From positions 930,001 to 994,000 of the forward strand of contig JALUTQ010000001.1 of the NCBI GenBank assembly GCA_032718865.1: a DNA stretch of 64,000 bases. The letters run 5' to 3'. The DNA comes from Tilletia caries (Eukaryota; Basidiomycota; Exobasidiomycetes; Tilletiales; Tilletiaceae). This document shows, one piece after another, positions 55,318 to 64,000 of the stretch; the stretch's first letter is position 1, and every line of letters starts with the position of its first letter. The notes beneath the pieces are model-generated. The model was not told the DNA's origin, did not search any database, and worked only from the letters and a program-made list of their open reading frames with translations. The position numbers and the translations under genes are program-made.

Positions 55318-56409
55318 TCAGAAGTCGTCAGGGAGGAAGAGAGATTGATCGGCTTCCCGCTTAGACTGTACCGCTGTCCCGCTCAATGCTGACATGCCGG
55401 CGCTCGAAGAGAGCATAGGCGGCTCCAAGCCAGGCTCAGCTTTGATTCGGAAGTCTTGAGGGACGGGCCGAGGATCGGCAGAAGCAATGCTCGAAGGAGA
55501 AAGTTGGAGAGTTGCGGCATTGTGGACGTCGCCAACGTCATCGGATACGTCCATGATGTAAGCTGATGACACCGTGACCGAAGAGCTTGGGCCGGCCTCG
55601 TTGATGGGTGAGGAGGAGGGCAAGGTGAGATCAGCCGAGTTCTCTGGATGAGGTGCGTGTTGGGCCTGTTGCGAGGCGGCAGCCGCAGCCGCCTTCTGAG
55701 CCTTCCTCTCCTCCTGGTTCTGAGCCTTCTGAGCCTTCCTCTCCTCCTTGCGCTTGTTCCTATCCGCCAGTCGCTGGGCACGCTTGTTGCGGGCCGCTTC
55801 CTGTTTACGCGCTCTGTCGGCCTGAGGGTCTTCTGTTGCCTTGCGTTGCTTGGAGTGCGAGAGGTCGTAGAGCTCCTTAACGAAGTATATCTTTGTCGTT
55901 GGAGAGCCACCGGCGAAAGTTTGGTCTTGGTATTGAATGGTGAGCTTGCCTTCGATTTCGGCCTTAGCAAGGTCGACAGGAGTCAGGTTTCCACCAAAAC
56001 CTCGGTAATGGGAGAAATGACTCATGGCCTTTTTTTCGACCATAGTGTAGCGCACATCGTGTGTCTTGCAAAAGAGCATCTTGCCGCGAGGCGTCTTGCA
56101 AAGTCTTGGACGGGTTTGGGTGCCGCACACCGAGCAGACGCGTGGGCCCGGTGCAGACGAAGTAGATGTGTTGGCTGCTTGACTGTGATCCTCACTACCT
56201 TCGCCGCTCCCTTGATGCTCGCCGTTAGGATCGTGGCCCATTTCATGTCCTCTGGGCCCACTGAAGGATGACGAGGCAGCAGACGGTCCGGGCGCAGAAG
56301 GACCAGTGGCAGCGTCGATTGGCGGGTTGCTTGCCGGTCCCTTCTTGAGAGCGTCCTTTCTCAGATCGAGGTCCGCCTTCCTGGCGGCCTTGCCCTTTGT
56401 GCGCGCCAT
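55318..56409 (-). CDS. Unknown 363-aa protein with Cys/His zinc motif and basic coiled coil
   Basis: Single exon starting MARTKGKAARKAD. A possible zinc site is VCSVCGTQTRPRLCKTPRGK followed by FCKTH (C-x2-C-x9-C, then C-x2-H). After it come a globular stretch (FSHYRGFGGNLTPVDLAKAE, FVKELYDLSHSKQRKA) and a strongly charged coiled coil (RNKRAQRLADRNKRKEERKA with two AQNQEERKAQKA-like repeats), then a Ser-rich tail. Composition suggests a nuclear nucleic-acid-binding protein, but no known family fits: it does not match the GATA spacing. The upstream in-frame ATG at 56550 is less likely because residues 1-47 look like leader sequence. Confidence 0.6.
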   Translation of the reverse strand: MARTKGKAARKADLDLRKDALKKGPASNPPIDAATGPSAPGPSAASSSFSGPRGHEMGHDPNGEHQGSGEGSEDHSQAANTSTSSAPGPRVCSVCGTQTRPRLCKTPRGKMLFCKTHDVRYTMVEKKAMSHFSHYRGFGGNLTPVDLAKAEIEGKLTIQYQDQTFAGGSPTTKIYFVKELYDLSHSKQRKATEDPQADRARKQEAARNKRAQRLADRNKRKEERKAQKAQNQEERKAQKAAAAAASQQAQHAPHPENSADLTLPSSSPINEAGPSSSVTVSSAYIMDVSDDVGDVHNAATLQLSPSSIASADPRPVPQDFRIKAEPGLEPPMLSSSAGMSALSGTAVQSKREADQSLFLPDDF

Positions 56410-57092
56410 GTTTCCTGATGCTGGTGATGCGGTGATGGTGGATGTCGTCCCGGAACAGCGCGCATCGATTGATCTGATCGCCCCATCCTTTGAAATGAGG
56501 CAGATTTCAGTCAAGCTCGACGCTCGACGCTCGACCGCTTGACCAGGCATTCCAGAACCACCGACTCACAGGAAGGAAGCAGCCACGCTCCATCGCAACG
56601 CAGACCCGAACTACTCACGCTGATTATTATTGCTGCCTGGGTCTTTCGCACATCCCCCCACGGCCCCACCCCCCAAGGCCCAAGGGCCACCTGCTTCTCG
56701 CTGTGAGTGTCTGAAGAAGCGAGGCGCTCATCGCTCATCGCTCATCCTTCCCTTTGTTCTCGCTGCTCGATCCATCTGTTTCAGAACCTAGGTGAGCGTG
56801 GGAGAAACGTATAGTTCGCGGCCATTCACGCACGATTTGAATGCATCGCGTTTTTGCTTCCTCCTGGCTCCTACAGATATTATTACTTCCCATATCCCTA
56901 TCTGCGATTGAAGAAAGCAGACCGCGTCCTGATTTACGGGAAGGTCATCTCCATTGGACTGGCCACGGCCGCCAGTTCCAAGTAAATCGGTTGTTTCCGC
57001 CACCCGGTCCGCTTCCCGAAAGCAAAAGCTGCTCGGCAAGGGTTAGGCGACATCCTCGAATCGCGTCCATTGCGCGAGATGGGTGGCTTTGA
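56410..57092. other. Gene-free stretch
   Basis: Presumed promoter of the minus-strand gene at 55318-56409; no gene or element recognised. Confidence 0.4.
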
Positions 57093-57094
57093 TA

Positions 57095-57569
57095 CGAGGC
57101 CGTTGTCAAAAGTATCCGGACACTAAATTTTTAACCATACGTTTACTAAGTAATCGCCTGTTTTGGGCTCTCGATGCAACTCAAAGACATGGATATGGAA
57201 GACGCTCAATGACGGGCCATTTGGAAAGCCTCTATACTGGAGAACAACTTCTCTCTTTGGAGATTTCCCAGCTCTGACTTGGAAGACAGGTTGCTCTAAG
57301 TGGAAAGAGGAAGAAACGATTTCAATTAGTAATTTACTAGGTGATTTCAAACTCCTTCACACCCACCTTACTCAACCCAGCTCCTCAATTTTTCTCAATT
57401 TTTTGAGTCACATATTCCGATGCTCCTGCGCTCTCGCTAGAAGGTCAGCTAAGAGGTGTATTTTTACAGATTTTACTGACCAAGTTTGACTTAAGGTGAA
57501 AAACAGGCGATTACTTAGTAAACGTATGGTTAAAAATTTAGTGTCCGGATACTTTTGACAACGGCCTCG
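57095..57569 (+). mobile_element. Tc1/mariner-type MITE
   Basis: 475 bp with long near-perfect inverted repeats of about 70 bp beginning CGAGGCCGTTGTCAAAAGTA and continuing TCCGGACACTAAATTTTTAA, flanked by TA (57093-57094, 57570-57571). Long ends with a GTATCCGGACAC motif and a TA target fit Tc1/mariner. The roughly 330-bp centre has no intact transposase. Confidence 0.8.
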
Positions 57570-57594
57570 TACGCTCTCTCAAACGCAACCGTCA

Positions 57595-58039
57595 GGCGGT
57601 GATCAGTTGCGAGCGCGCTCACCTTGAAAAATGAGCGCGCGCTCTGTTTTTTTTTTGGGCCGACATGAAAGCGCACGCATGTTCAGTTCCGCGTTTTCAG
57701 AGCCGGGGGCCCAAAAATTTCAGAGCGCCCTCACTCAGTTCTGAGCGCGGCGCTGGGCCGACCTATTTCGATCGGCCCACCTCTTCGAGCGCGCGCTCTG
57801 GCTCCCGCTCGATTACAGAAGCATCACGTGACGTTTGTATTGATCACAAAATCAATACAAACCACAAAATGAGAAAGCAGAGGCCGAGCCGGAGAAAGCA
57901 GAGCGCACTTTCCGGCGCAAGCGTTGTTCAGTTGTGGGCGCGCGCTCTGAGAAGCAGATTTTCAGAGCGCGGCGCGAGGGGCCTCGCGCTCTGTGTTTGA
58001 GCGCCCTTTTTGAGCGCGCGCCCGCAACTGATCACCGCC
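57595..58039 (+). mobile_element. GC-rich TIR element (MITE)
   Basis: 445 bp with inverted ends GGCGGTGATCAGTTGCGAGC / matching complement, flanked by TCA on both sides (57592-57594, 58040-58042). The interior repeats GAGCGCGCGCTC-type palindromes and has a CACGTG at 57825. Starts 24 bp from the neighbouring MITE. A 3-bp duplication would suit PIF/Harbinger, but the evidence is thin. Confidence 0.6.
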
Positions 58040-58116
58040 TCAATGCTCCCGTACGAATCGTAAAGTCCCGGCATCGCAGTGCACTCGGACGGCACACAGG
58101 AACGAAGACTTCTACC

Positions 58117-58326
58117 AGTCACTTATCCCTCACTCATTCCCCGCGCACCTCCAGTCTTCCCCTCCTTTCCTCTCCGCCTTCGTTGTCATCATCCCTCTCG
58201 TCAATGTTTATCATCCGCACTCTCCGTCCCGCTCGCAATGTCATCGGACTTAACGTTCGCCGCTTCTATATCTGTTCATCGCATGTCCCTCAGTCGTGAG
58301 CCTGGTCATCGTCGTCTCCTGTTGCC
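58117..58326 (+). repeat. Dispersed intergenic repeat, copy 3
   Basis: Third copy, most diverged in its first 60 bases. Its 3' half (GCTTCTATATCTGTTCATCG and CATGTCCCTC) matches copy 1 closely. Confidence 0.6.
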
Positions 58327-58694
58327 GCCATCCGGGAACGCAACTAATGGATGACCTTCGGGATTTTTTTCTTTCTCTCCAAAGAGTGGGAAAGGGGTGG
58401 TAGGTAACACGGGTGGGAAGGAGAGAGGCAACTTTTTTTTCTTCTTTTGGTGGGGGTTGGTGAACCCAAGGGGGGGAGGGAGGGTTCATGTCTACAATGG
58501 GGGGGCCGTGGGACGCCCCTTTCTCCGTCGCCCAGATCCTGTGCATGCTGCAATGTTTTTGTTCATGGAGATTGGAGACCGATGGGAGAGAAAGGGAGGG
58601 TTAAGGGCCAGAGGGAAGGAAGGGAGGTTGGGGGAACGTGATTCCAACTTTCCAAGAACGTCCGACGCCGAAGTTCGCAGAGACAAATCCCCGT
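58327..58694. other. 3' intergenic region of DNM1
   Basis: Contains several homopolymer runs (T, G). No gene supported. Confidence 0.45.
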
Positions 58695-61683
58695 CTAGGT
58701 CGCCTTCAGGTTGACCGAGGAGAGCACTGCAGCCAGACAAAATTACCCAAGCGGGCCGGGGGGGGGGGTCAGAAACGTCAACAGACCACAGCGAAGCAAT
58801 CAGATAGAGAAGAACTCACCACCAAAAGCCTCCCGATAAGCATCCAAAAGCGCCTTCACCCGTTTCCGCTCACTCGTCAACCCCTCATCCTCAAACAGCA
58901 GCTCATCAAACAGACTCTCCTTATACAGGCCCGCCACCAGCCGATTCTGCACGCTCTCCCGGCTGAAGTTCACCAGGAGGTGCATCACTGCCTTGGGCAC
59001 GAGGTCTTGGATCGACTGGCGCACGATGTTGAAGTAGGACGCGATCAGGGAGCGGATGAGGGACGTTTCGAGCTCTTCGCGTTCGGAGAGCGCGTATTCG
59101 TCTGTCGAGATTGGTGTCTGAAGAAGAAAAGGAGGGGGGGGGGGGGGGGTTGGAAACATCAACGAGGTCGCCACTCCAGTCAGCCATTCGCCAAGTACAG
59201 CCCGAGGGGAGGATGATCCAAGTGGAAAAAAGTAAAAAGTAAAAAAGGGAAAAACTCACCGCCTCAAGATGTTTATCCAAACTCTTCATATCATAAGCAG
59301 CACTACTCCCCTCCAACCCACCCCTGCCCGCCATCGGATTCGGCGCCCGCATCTCCCGCACCCCAAACTCATGAATGTAACCCCCCGTGCCCATCGCCGC
59401 GCCCCTCGGCCCCGCATTCCCACCGTTGCCCCCACCGGACAGACCACCGGCCATGGGTCCACCGCCGACGCCGCCGAAGAAGTACGTCATGAAGTTCTCC
59501 CGCCCGGCCCCGGCTCCGGCTCCGGCACTATCTCCATACCCCCCTCCTCCCCCAGCCGATACGCGCTGTTGCTGCTGTTGATATGGTGTTTGCTGCTGCT
59601 GCTGCTGTTGGGAGTTATACGCCCCCCCAGAGGACGACGAAGCCGAGGTGAACGGCATCGAGGCGCGTGCCCGATTACTGCCCCCTCCTCCTGTGCCGGA
59701 CCCACCACCACCACCGCCACCGATCGCGTCGCGGCCGTGGACGGAGTCTCTGCCGCTTCGGACGGTGCCGCCGTTGGAGACGGACTGTCGGCCGCTGTGC
59801 GGTCGGACGTCGTCCTCGTCCGAACCAACGTCTTCGTCCAGCGCCGGTTCGACGTGTGCCGATTGCTGAGAACAGGTGAAAGGTGAGTGATCAGCTTCAG
59901 CTGAGAGAAAAAGCCTTTCTTACCGCCTCTTCTCTTCCCAGAAGGGGAAATGCTCTCACCTGACTCTGCTGCTGCAACAACAACTGATGCTTCCGATTCT
60001 GCCCCTCGCGCGTCTGTCGCGCAATATTCGCCGAGTCCTGCACGAACGACGGGTGGTTCGTGTTGATATAGGCTGCCTGGATGGAGATCAGGCTCTGGAC
60101 GTATTCGGACGTCGGGCCGAGGCGCTCCCGGAGAAGCTCGGAGACGACTTCGATGAGCTGGGCGTGTAGACGGGGGAACCTTTGGAGTTCCTGTGGTGGT
60201 GGAGAGAATGGGGGATTCGGTCAACTGGAAAGACCAGGTTTGAGGAGGGAGGGGGAGGGAGAGGACTGACCATGCTGGTGCAGTTGTGGCATATCTTCAT
60301 GAGCTCCTCATACACAAGCTCGACACAGCGCAAACTCGGGGGCTCCAACAACTTAATCTGAGGCTTGATCAACAACTCAAACGCCGCCTCAGGAACGAAC
60401 AAACTCGGCCTAGGCCCCGTGGAGTTCCGAATCGCCGTCCGAATGTCCTGCGCGGTCAAGTTGGAAGTCGGGTCAATACTGGTAAGCGCATTCCCAAAGA
60501 CGTCATTGAAGATATAATAGACGCGCGCGCCGCCACAGAGTTCCTTGGTGGAGATGTCGAAGGAGGTGCCGTCGATGGAGGAGACGAAGTCGCGTGCGAA
60601 TTGGGTCATGAGTTTGAGGACGAGACTGCCGCGGTGGGCGTCGCCGAGGAAGGTGGTGTCGCCGAGGGCGGCGAGCTCTTGTTGGGTTTGGCCCATGAGG
60701 GTGTTGAGACGGGCCTTCATGTCTGGCAGCTTGTCTCGGATGTGGTTCATCAAAACCTGCGGGAGTTGTAGAATGATCAGTATCTTTCTAGTAAATTCGC
60801 CACCTGTTGGGTAGAAAAGGAGATGGCTCACCTGGTTGAGTGTCTTCGCGAGATACTTTGTGCCGCATCGATGAGCGATATTCCGATAAGCGAGATGGTT
60901 GCGGAAGAACTCCTCCTCGGCCCTCCTTGCGACGTCCATGGGGACATTGCCGTTGATGTCCTGCTGTGAGCGATTGACGACGCCGATGAAGCCGAGTTTG
61001 AGCGGGTAGACGCGACCGGTGAGGATGTCGAGGGCGTGTGTGCCTGAGTCCATGAGGTCGAGCTTGGTGAGGACACCAATGGTGCGTCTGCCCTGTGGGT
61101 CGACCGAGCGTGCGAGCTTGAGGGAGTCTGAGTTGGCAAGGTCGACATTGGCCGGGCTGACCGCGAGGATGATGCAGTTGGGCTTGGAGATGTAGTCTGT
61201 GACGAGACTGCGGATCTGGCGCTCGATGTCGGATGGCTGATCGCCGACGGGGATCTTGGTGAGGCCGGGCAGATCGACCAGGGTGAGGTTGAGCACGTTC
61301 GGGCTGTAGACCTTGAGATGGATGGGCAGCTTGGAGACGCCCTTGTTCTGTCCCGCGACGCGGTAGGTCTCGTTCTCGATCTCGCGCCTGATCTCATTGA
61401 AGTCGGCAAAGCGCTTGTCGAGGTGGAGGAACTCGGCGTACTCGGTGGGGGTACCCGAGGGGGTGTTGGGAGTGTGCACGAGCTGGAGGACGAGGGGTCT
61501 GCGCGTGACGATGCCTGCGCCGCGCGGGAGGAAGTCCTTGCCGACGATGGTCTCGAGCACACTGGACTTGCCGCTGCTCTGTGAGCCGACGACGACGCAC
61601 TGGGGCAGATCGACGGAGTCGCCCCCGATGGCGCTGAAGGTCTCCTGCAGCCGGTTCACCACTTGGATCAGATCCACGTCCAT
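58695..61683 (-). CDS. DNM1: Dynamin-related GTPase, mitochondrial/peroxisomal fission (Dnm1/DRP1-like)
   Basis: Exons 61683-60832, 60756-60271, 60190-59960, 59865-59260, 59117-58820 and 58726-58695 join to 834 residues. GTPase motifs: G1 GSQSSGKS (33-40), G2 Thr in IVTRRPLVLQL, G3 DLPG (137-140), G4 TKLD (206-209). The middle domain follows (YLAKTLNQVLMNHIRDKLPD once the first intron is removed), then a variable B-insert rich in Gly, Ser and Gln (about 545-710), then the GTPase effector domain (SEREELETSLIRSLIASYFN, VPKAVMHLLVNFSRESVQNR). There is no PH or Pro-rich domain, as in the Dnm1/Vps1 class; the unstructured insert favours Dnm1 over Vps1. Assembles into rings that constrict mitochondria and peroxisomes. 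The last exon gives VLSSVNLKAT; reading through the intron would instead stop after EFFSI. Confidence 0.93.
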
Positions 61684-63295
61684 TTCGCACGGCAGGCTGA
61701 AGGAAGTGGGTCAGTGGTCAGTGCAGTCCTTGGAACTTGGAAGTCAAAGTCAGTGCTGGCCCAAGTGGATGATGAGAGCGATCGAGTGAGTACATACAGC
61801 AAGATGCACAACGCTTGAGAATGAGGTTTTCAAATCGTCCCCCGGGTTTGAAAACAACTTTCGAATTTGGAAGGCGCGACGGGCGGCGAGGTGAGGAAGC
61901 ACTCCACGAATGCAAACCAAAATCGAGGCTCGCTCCCTCTGTATTCTCAGCATAGTACGAGGCGTCCGAGCCTCCGAGGCGACGGAACACATCCTGTGAG
62001 CAGAGAATTTGTCTATAGCATTCCCGGCGATCCTGGCGAAGGCGATCGTAGAGGGCAGAGGCATACAGCTCATTTTTCAGTACCACTTTTCCAAAGATGA
62101 GGCGATCATGAGGTACGAGACGTTGGAGGGCAGACTGGCGTGGTCTTAAGTCACTGTACCTGGTGGTCTCTTCATAGTCAGTCAAGTTTCGGCAGTCTCA
62201 ACGTCTCAATCACGCCCTCCTTCTCTTCTTCGATTGATATCTTCTCCTGCTTCACCATATCGCGTTCTGGTAGATTGGCACCAGGTTCCTTGGTGATTTA
62301 TTCTCCACGGACACCTTCTCTCTCATCCCACGCTGCTTCATGCTTCATGTTGACCTGTTTTTCGTCCATTGTGCTTATACAGATGTGCTTCCAAACTTCG
62401 AAAGTTGAGACCCGCTTCTGGCATCGTCTCGTTGGTCTCGCTGTGGGGGAAGAAACTGTCGCTCCGGACAAGCTGCGCCTCATGGCATGCCTCATAATTT
62501 TCAGGGCATGCCTCAGAACTTTTGGCCCAAGAAAACGCCATTCTCAATCGTTATGCATCTTGCTGTACTGTAGTGGCAGGTGAGTGAGTGAAGTCGTTCT
62601 CTCGCACGACACAGACTCGTAGCGCGACTATGAGTTTCCTGGAGTCTGGTTTGTAATGGAAGGGCTTGGTCTCATCTGCACAGATCGCCCTGAAATCTTG
62701 GACCCGCTGGTTGGGTGAAAATGAGGTGTGAGCCGTTGGGACTTGTGACTTCCCAACCTGGCTTGGCGCCCGGTTCTCTGTGCACGAAGGATGGGACCCC
62801 TGAGGTCAAGCACGGTGTGGTTGCAGCACGACGGGGGCCGGGGAGGGTTTGGGAGAATGTTCCCTTCGCAGAGGGGGGGTGGGAGTAAGTGGATGGCGAG
62901 TGGCAAATGAGATTGGGCAGCTTCCTTTTGTTTGTTTGTTGTTTCTGCTCTTTGAGACGAAGCTGGGAAAAGTGGGCGGGTTGTAATATGTAATCAGACT
63001 GAGACTTCCTGATTACAGTTGAGCGGTGAGCGGTGACAGCGCGAGAGAGGGGGCCGAGGAATCCAATCCAGCTGGACAGCGCCTTCACGCTTCACGCTTC
63101 ACGCCTTCACCTTGGTCTCCATTCTCCAGGCTGAGTAGCTCGACGACGACCAGCACCACTCTCCTGAACCACTCACTCTTCTCACTCTTCTCACTCTTCT
63201 CACTCACCCACTCAGTTCCTTTGAGCAGTGCCGTCTGGAACGAAACTCTCTCACACAACACCCACACCCACCCACACACACTCTTTACGCACAAG
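61684..63295. other. Divergent intergenic region with probable DNM1 5' UTR intron
   Basis: A CTTCAG acceptor lies about 15 nt before the DNM1 ATG and a GTATGT donor near 61797, suggesting a 5' UTR intron. A 155-codon minus-strand frame (62185-61718) overlaps this leader and is not in frame with DNM1. The right part (62600-63295) is CT-rich and is presumably the promoter of the gene at 63296. Confidence 0.45.
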
Positions 63296-64000
63296 ATGGA
63301 ACAGCAGCGCCGCATCCACCAGCACGCACACAAGCTCGCACGCCCAGCAAACAGGAGAATACCATCAGCACACCACAGCAGGGATCTCGTTGCACACTCT
63401 CCAGCATCGCCCCTTAACCCCCGTCTCATCTTCGGTCCAATCGACAACGGCGACTCATCAACAGGATCAGGAGGCGGCGGAAAGGGCGGCGGCGGCGGCG
63501 GCGGATCAGGCTCTAACTCTGGCACTGGCACAGGCGGAAACAGCCCATCCCACCCAGGAAGCAGTTCCGGAAAGCCAGACCCTCACTCTGGTGACGACCC
63601 CACAACTGGCTCAGGCGACGACTCAGGCGACAACTCCGGCACAGGAAAGGACCCCGTCACCACATCAAAGTCCACTCCCAAGCCAACACAGACGTCCACT
63701 TCCACCCCAACACAGACACCAACACCCACCGCAACAAAGACCACTCCCACAGCCACCACTACAAAGCCCACATCCACCGCAAAGGCCACCACTGCCTCAC
63801 TCACCACTTCCACAGCACAGAGCGGGCCTGCATTCACATTCGTCGTACCCTCCCAATCCACCGCATACGTGCAGGTACAGCCCACCACATCCACAGCAAC
63901 CCTCGACAACCCATCCGGCACCGGTGAGAATGCAGACGCTTCCACAGGTTCATCCCGCGCGGGACCCATCATCGGCATCGTCGCAGGTGTCCTCGTCGGC
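63296..64000 (+). CDS. Ser/Thr-rich single-pass membrane protein, 3' end beyond window
   Basis: Open from the ATG at 63296 to the window edge (235 codons). Residues about 60-80 are Gly-rich, followed by acidic repeats (GSGDDSGDNSGTG), a long Thr/Pro/Ser stalk (TSTSTPTQTPTPTATKTTPT) and the start of a hydrophobic helix (GPIIGIVAGVLVG) at the very edge. This layout is that of mucin-like wall sensors or SKG6/Mid2-type proteins, with the cytoplasmic tail expected to the right. The N-terminus is basic (MEQQRRIHQHAHKL) with no clear signal peptide, so an upstream exon is possible. Codon use differs from neighbours in favouring ACA, GCA and TCA. Confidence 0.65.
   Translation, partial: MEQQRRIHQHAHKLARPANRRIPSAHHSRDLVAHSPASPLNPRLIFGPIDNGDSSTGSGGGGKGGGGGGGSGSNSGTGTGGNSPSHPGSSSGKPDPHSGDDPTTGSGDDSGDNSGTGKDPVTTSKSTPKPTQTSTSTPTQTPTPTATKTTPTATTTKPTSTAKATTASLTTSTAQSGPAFTFVVPSQSTAYVQVQPTTSTATLDNPSGTGENADASTGSSRAGPIIGIVAGVLVG

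Noticed and set aside
58800..58822. DNM1 ending in GEFFSI within the last intron
   Set aside because: A consensus GTGAGT donor interrupts the frame there and splicing to 58726 gives a more family-like end (VLSSVNLKAT).
61718..62185. 155-codon minus-strand frame upstream of DNM1 (MTDYEETTRYSDLRP...)
   Set aside because: It overlaps a predicted DNM1 5' UTR intron, is not in frame with DNM1 across the splice, and shows no recognisable domain. RNA evidence could revive it.

Overview
This is a eukaryotic, fungal window. Most genes are split by short spliceosomal introns (about 50-120 nt, GT..AG). There is a Zn2Cys6 transcription factor, a fungal-type SFT2, DNM1, an RNR2 whose promoter carries ACGCGT, and two copies of a tRNA-Gly(GCC) with a 16-nt intron. 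Intron density and gene style suggest a basidiomycete, possibly Ustilaginomycotina, but the species cannot be fixed from the sequence. All exon structures below were joined by hand from splice signals and reading phase.

Left part (1-13.9 kb) is ordinary gene-dense sequence: a decayed Ndc10/Crypton-like pseudogene running off the left edge, a GPATCH11-like G-patch protein, SFT2, RNR2, a secreted double-psi beta-barrel protein with a natural poly-His tail, and a 14-exon, 1143-residue alpha/beta hydrolase.

Middle part (14-39 kb) is a repeat-rich island. Its centre is a head-to-tail array of four units of about 1.98 kb (15.0-23.7 kb). Each unit carries an intron-containing fragment of a malate dehydrogenase gene. 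The unit ends match other elements at 23.75, 34.5-35.76 and 36.73 kb: a 5' ATTCCCC..ACTTTAG start, an inverted copy of it near the 3' end, then a short 3' hairpin. This resembles a Helitron2/Helentron-type rolling-circle element that captured a host gene. Two near-identical 790-795 bp hAT-like MITEs with 8-bp target duplications lie in array unit 4 and in an SLC35F-like transporter pseudogene; a third, related one abuts an intact DDE transposase gene. The island also holds an AAA ATPase gene and two paralogous genes of unknown function, one broken by a stop.

Right part (39.5-64 kb) opens with a roughly 500-bp tRNA-containing segment repeated in inverted orientation at 51.4-51.9 kb. The repeats bracket an 11-kb block with a large Zn2Cys6 factor, a mitochondrial carrier, an unknown 684-aa protein and a small membrane protein. 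Beyond it are a cysteine-rich secreted protein, a zinc-motif protein, two adjacent MITEs of different type, the mitochondrial fission dynamin DNM1, and the start of a Ser/Thr-rich membrane protein that runs off the right edge.

Most genes are housekeeping or trafficking functions and are not obviously linked to each other. The notable biology is the mobile-element island: gene capture, tandem amplification and nested insertion.
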